Positions 58,986 to 64,000 of a stretch of 64,000 nt of DNA are shown here, one piece after another. Within the stretch, counting starts at the first letter, position 1, and every line of letters starts with the position of its first letter. The stretch is from CAYPNP01 sp964412195 (GTDB taxonomy: Bacteria; Acidobacteriota; JAAYUB01), in the NCBI GenBank assembly GCA_964412195.1, contig CAYPNP010000021.1, positions 16,741 through 80,740 of the forward strand. The letters are read 5' to 3'. Below the pieces are notes generated by a model. That model had not been told where the DNA came from. It made no database searches and saw only the letters and a list, made by a program, of their open reading frames with translations. A program made the translations under genes and the position numbers.

Positions 58986-60680
58986 ATGAGCATCCGCATC
59001 GCACGATTCCTCGTGTTCTGGGCGGCCGCCCTGTCGTGCCTGCCGCCGGGATTGGCGGCGCCGCCGGCACCCGGCCAGGCGGCGGTCACGCTGACGGCGG
59101 GCGGCCGGACCATCCGGCTGACCCACGCCTACGCCCGGCTGGAGCTGGACCTGGAGAGCCGGGAGCAAGTGGCGGTGCTGCTCACCGACGCGACCGTCCC
59201 CGCTGCCCTGCTGGACCGCGGCGTGTCTCTCTGGGACCTGCTGGCCAATGCCGGGATCGCCAACGGCTTGCACTTCCGGCTCTCCGACGAAGGCCGGGGA
59301 GAGGACTGGAAAGTCGTCCACCCGAACGTGAACACGGGCTGCGGGATCTGCAGCGACTGGGTGGCCCAGGCCAGCCAGGCAGCCGGCACGGTACAGGGGA
59401 AGGTGTTCACCGCGGCGGTCCAGACAACCGGCGGTACGCGGTGGGAATTCCGCGGCGAGTTCAACGCGGAGCTCAAATCCGGCTGGGAAGCGGCCGCCGA
59501 GGCAAAGGCGACGCCGGCCCAGCGCGGGATCCGGAAGGAGCTGCGTGCCGACGGCAATCACTTCACGCCCGACGGATTCTTCCTGGCCGCCCTGATGAAT
59601 CCGGCCAACGTCAAACTCTATCTCGATGCGGGCATGCCCCCCGACACGCCCAACCCGGACACGGGCGACACGATGCTCCTGGGCCTGCTGGGCGGGGCCG
59701 ACCTGTCCTCCGCGCAGCGCGCCGCCGTGCGCGAGCTGATCCGGCGCGGCGCCGACGTGAACCGCGGGGCCCGGGAGGGCGGCGGCACCCCGCTGGCGAG
59801 GGCGTTCTGCTGCGCCGACGTCGTCCGGGCGCTGCTGGACGCCGGCGCAAAGATGGGCGGGCCCTCCGGTCAGCCCGGCCAGACCGCCGCGCAGATGCTG
59901 ATGAACACCGCCATCGCCTTCGACAAGCCGGACGTGATCCGGCTGCTGGTGGACAGGGGCTACCCTGTGGCGGCTGAGCGGGAAAAGCTGCTCGAGAGCG
60001 CCTCCGGCCGGCCGGAGATCGAGGCGATCCTGCGCGGAACCGCCGCCGCCAAAGCTCCGGCGGAGGCTCCCCCGGCGGTCCGGTCAACCTCCAAGCTGCC
60101 GGCCGAGGCACCACCCGGTGCGGTGCCGGCCCGCGCGGAGCTAAGCCCGGCTGCGGCCCGCCAGGCGCTGGCGGCGCGGCAGATCGCCTTCACCTCCGAA
60201 GAATTCTGGTTCGCCCTCATGGACCAGGACGCCGAACGGGTGCTGCTCTTTCTGGATGCCGGCATGGACCCGAACCAGCGCCGCGAGTCCATCCAAGACA
60301 CGCCGCTGCTCTTCGCCTCGACCTGGAACTTCAGCGAGCACGCCGCCGCCCGGACGGCCATCATCCTCGGGCTGATCGCGCATGGGGCCGACGTCAACGC
60401 CTTGGACACCAACGACGCCACGCCGCTCCTGCACGCGGCCCAGTACTGCCCGGCGGAGGTGGTCCGGGCCATGCTCAAGGCCGGCGCGAAGGCGAAGGTC
60501 CAAGCCAAGGGCGGCGCCACGCCCATGATGATGGCGGTGATCTTCGGGAGGGCCGACAACGTGAAGGCGCTGCTGGAGGGCGGGTACGACGTGAAGCCGG
60601 AATTGGAATCACTGCTGCAGATCGCCGCCGCCCACCCGGAGATCCAGCAGATGCTGAAGGCGGCCGCGGGGAAACGCTGA
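58986..60680 (+). CDS. Exported ankyrin-repeat protein
   Basis: This 564-residue protein has a signal peptide (RFLVFWAAALSCLPPGLAA). A family-unknown domain follows (about 30-180, with CGICSDWVAQ), then two blocks of ankyrin repeats (about 195-345 and 405-560) separated by an Ala/Pro linker (AAKAPAEAPPAV). The ankyrin pattern is clear in RRGADVNRG, ALLDAGAK, AHGADVNALDTNDATPLLHA. It probably binds proteins in the periplasm. ATG 58986 has GGAGGGAG upstream, and a good promoter lies before it. Confidence 0.85.
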   Translation: MSIRIARFLVFWAAALSCLPPGLAAPPAPGQAAVTLTAGGRTIRLTHAYARLELDLESREQVAVLLTDATVPAALLDRGVSLWDLLANAGIANGLHFRLSDEGRGEDWKVVHPNVNTGCGICSDWVAQASQAAGTVQGKVFTAAVQTTGGTRWEFRGEFNAELKSGWEAAAEAKATPAQRGIRKELRADGNHFTPDGFFLAALMNPANVKLYLDAGMPPDTPNPDTGDTMLLGLLGGADLSSAQRAAVRELIRRGADVNRGAREGGGTPLARAFCCADVVRALLDAGAKMGGPSGQPGQTAAQMLMNTAIAFDKPDVIRLLVDRGYPVAAEREKLLESASGRPEIEAILRGTAAAKAPAEAPPAVRSTSKLPAEAPPGAVPARAELSPAAARQALAARQIAFTSEEFWFALMDQDAERVLLFLDAGMDPNQRRESIQDTPLLFASTWNFSEHAAARTAIILGLIAHGADVNALDTNDATPLLHAAQYCPAEVVRAMLKAGAKAKVQAKGGATPMMMAVIFGRADNVKALLEGGYDVKPELESLLQIAAAHPEIQQMLKAAAGKR

Positions 60681-60684
60681 ATCA

Positions 60685-60930
60685 ATTGCGGATTTCGGAT
60701 TGCGGATTGCGGATTGAACCGCCAAGGCGCAAAGCACGCAAAGCCCAATCGGGATCAAACGCTGAACGTCGAACTTTGAACGCCGAACGCTGAACGGGAA
60801 TCTGCTCGCCACAAGAAAGCTGGTTTTCGTTCAGCGTTCAGAGCTCGATGTTCAACGTTCGACGTTCAGGCTCGCTTTGCGTGCTTTGCGCCCTGACGGT
60901 TCAATCCGCAATCGGCAATCCGCAATTCGT
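60685..60930. repeat. Long nested palindrome of three repeat modules
   Basis: Left arm: GGATTGCGGATTGCGG units (60690-60716), GGCGCAAAGCACGCAAAGC (60726-60744), GAACGTCGAAC units (60764-60795). Right arm: GTTCAGCG...GTTCGACGTT units (60829-60869), GCTTTGCGTGCTTTGCGCC (60874-60892), AATCCGCAATCGGCAATCCG units (60903-60926). The order is mirrored, and single modules pair almost perfectly. The centre is about 33 bases. The element fills the entire gap between two convergent stop codons. Confidence 0.9.
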
Positions 60931-62685
60931 TCACTGCTGGGCGCGGCGCTCCTGCTCGAAACCCCGCCAATGCCGGTTCATCGAGGGCGTGGGGACAAAC
61001 CGCTCCCCGTCCCAGTACAGCACCGGTCCCAGCTCGTGCGCCACCACAGGCGAGTAAGGGCGTTCCAGCAGACCCTGCCGGAACAGGCGACCGTAGAGCA
61101 GCTCGTAGGCGCTGTTTGCCTCCACTCGTTCGAGCCGCAGTTGGTGGTCGAACAGGAATTCCATGCTGCCGACCAGCGGCGGGTTTTCGATCCCCGATGG
61201 CAGGGGCACGATGATCTGGCGGGGTGTGATCGGGATGTTGGTCACCGCGCCGATGGGCGACAGCTGCTGCATCACCGGGTCTCGCGGGAACAGCAGGTAA
61301 TACATCTCCCGCCCCGGCGGCCGGCCCGGGCACAGGTAATCGGGGGTGTCCGGCTGGGGAGAGCACCCGGCGATGCCGTCCACGTGGAGGGCGAAGAGGC
61401 AGGGCCGTTTGTAGCCGTTGTTGCAGCCGCCGGCCAGAATTTCCATGGCCCCGTCCCCGTCGAGATCGACGTAGCTGACATCCTCGATCCAGCCGCTGTT
61501 GAAGAACTCCCCCCGGGGGCGGCCCTGGAGATCCAGCAGGGTGATCTTGGCAGGGAACAGCCGGTGGTTGCGGGAGAGAACCAGAATCTCGCGCTGCTTG
61601 TCGTTGTCCAAGTCCACCACGTCGAAACACAGGGTCCAGTTCGTGTCGCAGCGTTCCCGGCGGAAGGTCAGGGATTCGCCGGGATCGTATTTCCAGCGGA
61701 TCGCCCCCCGGGAGTCGAGGCAGTAGAGCACCCAGGGCACGATGTCGCCGGGTCCGTCCATGCCGGTCACCGCCAGCACTTCCCTTTCGCCATCTCCATC
61801 CAGGTCGATCGCGCGGGAGCTCTGTTTCAAGTTGCGGGTGCGATTAAACCCGAACACCCGGCCGGTGTCCTCCATGGAGTGGGGGAACTGCCGGCGCCAC
61901 AGCTCCTGCCCCGCGGCATCCAAGGCAATCAAGATCCTGCCTTTTTCCTCAACCTTGGCGAGGCGGGCGCCGGATTGGGAAGCCAGCCATCCCCGCAGGA
62001 CCAGGACTCCGGTCAGGACGATCAAACTCAAGCCGAATCCGAGCAACACCCGGAGCTGCCAGGGCCGAAGAGGAGAGAAGCGGGTTCGGGCAGCCGGAGG
62101 CTCATCGGGTTGGCGTTCGAGTGCGGCAGAGCCGTCCCCCTGGGCCGGGGACAAACCGGAGTGCCGTTCAGGATCGGGAGCGGCGGCCGGTGGCAGGCGG
62201 CTGCTTTTCCACGAGGGCAGCACCGCCAGATCCAGGGCCGGCTCGGATTCGTCCGGATCACGCAGCAACATCTGCTGGGCGAGCGAGGATGCCCATTCCT
62301 TGGCTGTCGGCCGAAGAGTCGGGACGGATGTTTCCGGGACGGGCTCCGGCCCACCGCCGGATTCCGCCGGCGGCGGGCTTCCCGAGGGCGTGGCCGTCGG
62401 GGAGGATTCCCGCGATGACGCCGCAGCGCCTTCTTCATGGTCGGAGCGGACAAATTCCCGTTCCGGCCGCCCGGCCGCGCCGGCTTCTTCCTCCGTCGGG
62501 TAGGGTGACTCCAACCACGCTTTCAGCTCGTCAGTGAAGGCGAAGACGCGCGTGCCGCGGGCGCCGCCGAGGTGATGCACCGGCAGATTACGGTCCTTGG
62601 CATGGCGCTGCGCGGTCCGGGGCGAGCACCCCAGGAAGTCTCCGATCTGCTTCCAGGACTCCAGCCTCTTGCGTTCCCCCGCCAT
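60931..62685 (-). CDS. HTH-TM-FG-GAP membrane protein
   Basis: This 584-residue protein begins with a DNA-binding-like helix-turn-helix (residues 8-60, WKQIGDFLGCSPRTAQRHAKD, then VFAFTDELKAWL). A long disordered Pro/Ser-rich linker follows, then one transmembrane helix near 215 (VLLGFGLSLIVLTGVLVL). The outer part has FG-GAP/VCBS-like calcium loops (DLDGDGEREVLAV, DLDNDKQREILVL, DLDGDGAMEILAG). This is a ToxR/CadC-like architecture with an unusual outer domain, so it may couple an external signal to transcription. ATG 62685 has GGGGAGAGAG upstream. Confidence 0.82.
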   Translation of the reverse strand: MAGERKRLESWKQIGDFLGCSPRTAQRHAKDRNLPVHHLGGARGTRVFAFTDELKAWLESPYPTEEEAGAAGRPEREFVRSDHEEGAAASSRESSPTATPSGSPPPAESGGGPEPVPETSVPTLRPTAKEWASSLAQQMLLRDPDESEPALDLAVLPSWKSSRLPPAAAPDPERHSGLSPAQGDGSAALERQPDEPPAARTRFSPLRPWQLRVLLGFGLSLIVLTGVLVLRGWLASQSGARLAKVEEKGRILIALDAAGQELWRRQFPHSMEDTGRVFGFNRTRNLKQSSRAIDLDGDGEREVLAVTGMDGPGDIVPWVLYCLDSRGAIRWKYDPGESLTFRRERCDTNWTLCFDVVDLDNDKQREILVLSRNHRLFPAKITLLDLQGRPRGEFFNSGWIEDVSYVDLDGDGAMEILAGGCNNGYKRPCLFALHVDGIAGCSPQPDTPDYLCPGRPPGREMYYLLFPRDPVMQQLSPIGAVTNIPITPRQIIVPLPSGIENPPLVGSMEFLFDHQLRLERVEANSAYELLYGRLFRQGLLERPYSPVVAHELGPVLYWDGERFVPTPSMNRHWRGFEQERRAQQ

Positions 62686-62890
62686 CTCTCTCCCCGTCGA
62701 TGGATCGCCCCATCGCTTGCGGATCCAGTCACCCACTGTGAGCCTAAGACAGCATTTATACTCCAGAAATCCTTCCCGGGCAAGAGGGGAACATCGCCTG
62801 AAGGTGGGCACCCGGCAAACGCGATCCCTCCGGCGGGTCACGCCGGCCGGCGGTCCGGAAAATTGTATCCGTCCGGACCGCGACCTCGGC

Positions 62891-62896
62891 TATAAT
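62891..62896 (+). promoter_or_regulatory. Probable -10 element
   Basis: A perfect TATAAT, 43 bases before ATG 62939. No -35 at 16-18 bases is convincing. Confidence 0.4.
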
Positions 62897-62938
62897 GAAT
62901 GCGTCGATCAACCACCTATGCACTGACAGGAGGACGCC

Positions 62939-63745
62939 ATGGCGGAACAGCGCCGGGTCATCACGCTCATCACCGACTATGGGGAAAAGGGGCCGTTCGC
63001 CGGGGCGCTGAAAGGCGCCATCCTCAACATCAATCCGGACGCCCAGGTGGTGGACATCACCCATTCCGTTTCCTCGGGGGACATCCTGGAAGCGGGCTTC
63101 ATCCTGAGCTGCGCCTACCGCTACTACCCCGTCGGCACCATCCACATCGTGGTGGTGGATCCCAAGGTGGGCAGCGAGCGGCGGGCGCTCCTGATCTCCA
63201 CCGAAAACCACTACTTCCTCGCGCCGGACAACGGCGTGCTCAGCTACGTCTTCGCCCGGGAGGAGATCTACAACGCCATCAGCCTGACCGAGGACCACTT
63301 CTTCCTCAAGCCCACCAGTCACACCTTCCACGGCCGTGACATCTTCGCCCCGGTGGCCGCCTGGCTTTCCAGGAACGTCGAATCCGCCCGCTTCGGCGAG
63401 CCGGTGGAGGACTACCTGCGGCTCGATATTCCGCGGCCGGCCGCCATCCGCGACAAGGCCTGGAAGGGGACCGTCCTGTTCGTCGACAACTTCGGCAACC
63501 TGATCACCAACTTCACGCCGGAAGAGGTCCCGCTCGACGAGCAGGGCTATCCGGCCGTGGCCAAGGTGCTGCACACCCGCGGCGAGATCACCAAGACGCG
63601 GCGCTACTTCGCCGAATTCACCGAGCGGGAGCCCTTCCTGCTCCTGGGGAGTTCGGGCTATTACGAGATCGCCATCAACAACGGCTCCGCGGCGCAGGAG
63701 CTGGGCCTCAAGGCCGGCAGCGACGTGGGCGTGCTCCTCCGCTGA
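62939..63745 (+). CDS. SAM hydroxide adenosyltransferase family (DUF62) protein
   Basis: This 268-residue protein matches the SAM-dependent chlorinase/fluorinase-like family by length and motifs: LITDYGEKGPFAGALKGAI at the N-terminus, VVDPKVGSERRALLI (the family usually has VDPGVG), LAPDNGVLSYV, FHGRDIFAPVAAWL, and a C-terminal domain with FVDNFGNLITN. Most bacterial members use water or hydroxide to split SAM into adenosine and methionine. True halogenases are rare, so hydrolysis is most likely. The start ATG has AGGAGG upstream. Confidence 0.9.
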   Translation: MAEQRRVITLITDYGEKGPFAGALKGAILNINPDAQVVDITHSVSSGDILEAGFILSCAYRYYPVGTIHIVVVDPKVGSERRALLISTENHYFLAPDNGVLSYVFAREEIYNAISLTEDHFFLKPTSHTFHGRDIFAPVAAWLSRNVESARFGEPVEDYLRLDIPRPAAIRDKAWKGTVLFVDNFGNLITNFTPEEVPLDEQGYPAVAKVLHTRGEITKTRRYFAEFTEREPFLLLGSSGYYEIAINNGSAAQELGLKAGSDVGVLLR

Positions 63746-63921
63746 GCCGCGAAAATCCGCGTCAATCCGTGTCTTAAGCATGGTGGATCCAAGAGTTGGC
63801 TCTATGACGCGGATTCACGCGGATTCACGCGGATCCGACATGATTTTCCTGATTCAAACCCAGGTATGAGCTGCGGAAATCATACAGAATCTGCGTTAAC
63901 CTGCGTTGAATGGTTTGCGGA
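63746..63921. repeat. Palindromic ACGCGGATT repeats between convergent genes
   Basis: ATCCGCGTCAATCCGTGTC (63756-63774) is mirrored by GACGCGGATTCACGCGGATT (63806-63825), with a third unit to 63836. AATCTGCGTTAACCTGCGTT (63890-63909) belongs to the same family. No gene is seen. Confidence 0.8.
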
Positions 63922-64000
63922 TCAGCGGGGCTCGAACTCGCGGATCTGGCCGGCGAAGATCTCCACCAGCTTCGGGTCGTAGCGGGTGCCCGCCCCGCGC
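63922..64000 (-). CDS. HD-GYP-type protein, C-terminal end
   Basis: The minus strand encodes 26 codons to a TGA at 63922-63924. The peptide GAGTRYDPKLVEIFAGQI followed by REFEPR matches the last helix of HD-GYP phosphodiesterase domains (GTxYDPxLVxxF), which degrade cyclic di-GMP. The N-terminus lies beyond the window. Confidence 0.7.
   Translation of the reverse strand, partial: RGAGTRYDPKLVEIFAGQIREFEPR

Noticed and set aside
62939..63745. SAM-dependent fluorinase or chlorinase
   Set aside because: The family is mostly SAM hydrolases; nothing in the sequence or neighbourhood points to halide use.

Overview
The window is a high-GC stretch from a diderm (TonB-dependent receptor, M16 proteases and Tat- and Sec-exported proteins are present), probably anaerobic, hydrogen-metabolising bacterium. 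The mix of soluble group 3 [NiFe] hydrogenases with Hdr/Qmo-like partners, DUF4388 and roadblock proteins, FHA-PrsW and FHA-phosphatase fusions, and HTH-TM-FG-GAP proteins fits Acidobacteriota or a deltaproteobacterial-type lineage. No rRNA or tRNA marker is visible, so this placement is an inference.

Layout. 1-4064: end of a hydrogenase operon (catalytic subunit C-terminus, HdrA-like flavoprotein, small winged-helix protein, QmoC/HdrC-like membrane subunit, maturation protease), which reads as an H2-to-quinone module. 4122-9389: sensor kinase, a SHOCT protein, a DUF169 protein and an FHA-PrsW membrane protease. 9644-13625: exported proteins around a TonB-dependent receptor that is preceded by NikR-like palindromes, suggesting nickel uptake for the hydrogenases. 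14010-20122: Tat aldo/keto reductase, aspartase, YcxB-like protein, Thr/Ser dehydratase, and an asparaginase gene broken by one amber codon. 20297-27748: a six-gene energy-converting hydrogenase-related (Ehr/Hyf-like) membrane complex whose large subunit lacks the nickel cysteines. 28001-34375: a Gly/Tyr-rich exported protein, then DUF4388 and roadblock proteins behind a CRP/FNR-like site, then a complete second group 3 hydrogenase with its protease. 34436-39792: lipid-head-group and GtrA membrane proteins, a TPR protein and an M16 protease pair (one active, one inactive). 39968-44359: RtcA, two membrane proteins including a NapH-like ferredoxin, and tandem Cys-motif paralogues. 44419-50535: a ParE/RHH-type toxin-antitoxin pair, TrmFO, and a heat-shock block (Hsp20 with a sigma-54 promoter, GrpE, ClpB). 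50536-54060: a clearly AT-rich island with two exported proteins, the second with LVIVD-like repeats and a dockerin-like C-terminus. 54258-64000: FHA-GAF-phosphatase, a hyperacidic protein, cysteine desulfurase, OsmC, ankyrin protein, HTH-TM-FG-GAP protein, a SAM hydrolase (DUF62), and the tail of an HD-GYP protein.

The most unusual feature is the intergenic DNA. Most gaps are filled with a small set of short, degenerate tandem motifs (AATCCGC-type, GTAATCGTGCTC-type, GAACATC-type, ACGCGGATT-type, CACAGAGG/GCGCAAAG-type, GGTGACCG-type). In several gaps the motifs occur in mirrored order on the two sides of a short centre, so the whole gap is a long imperfect palindrome built of interchangeable modules. 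One 148-base unit occurs twice, in both cases just upstream of a start codon. This system is described in the findings.
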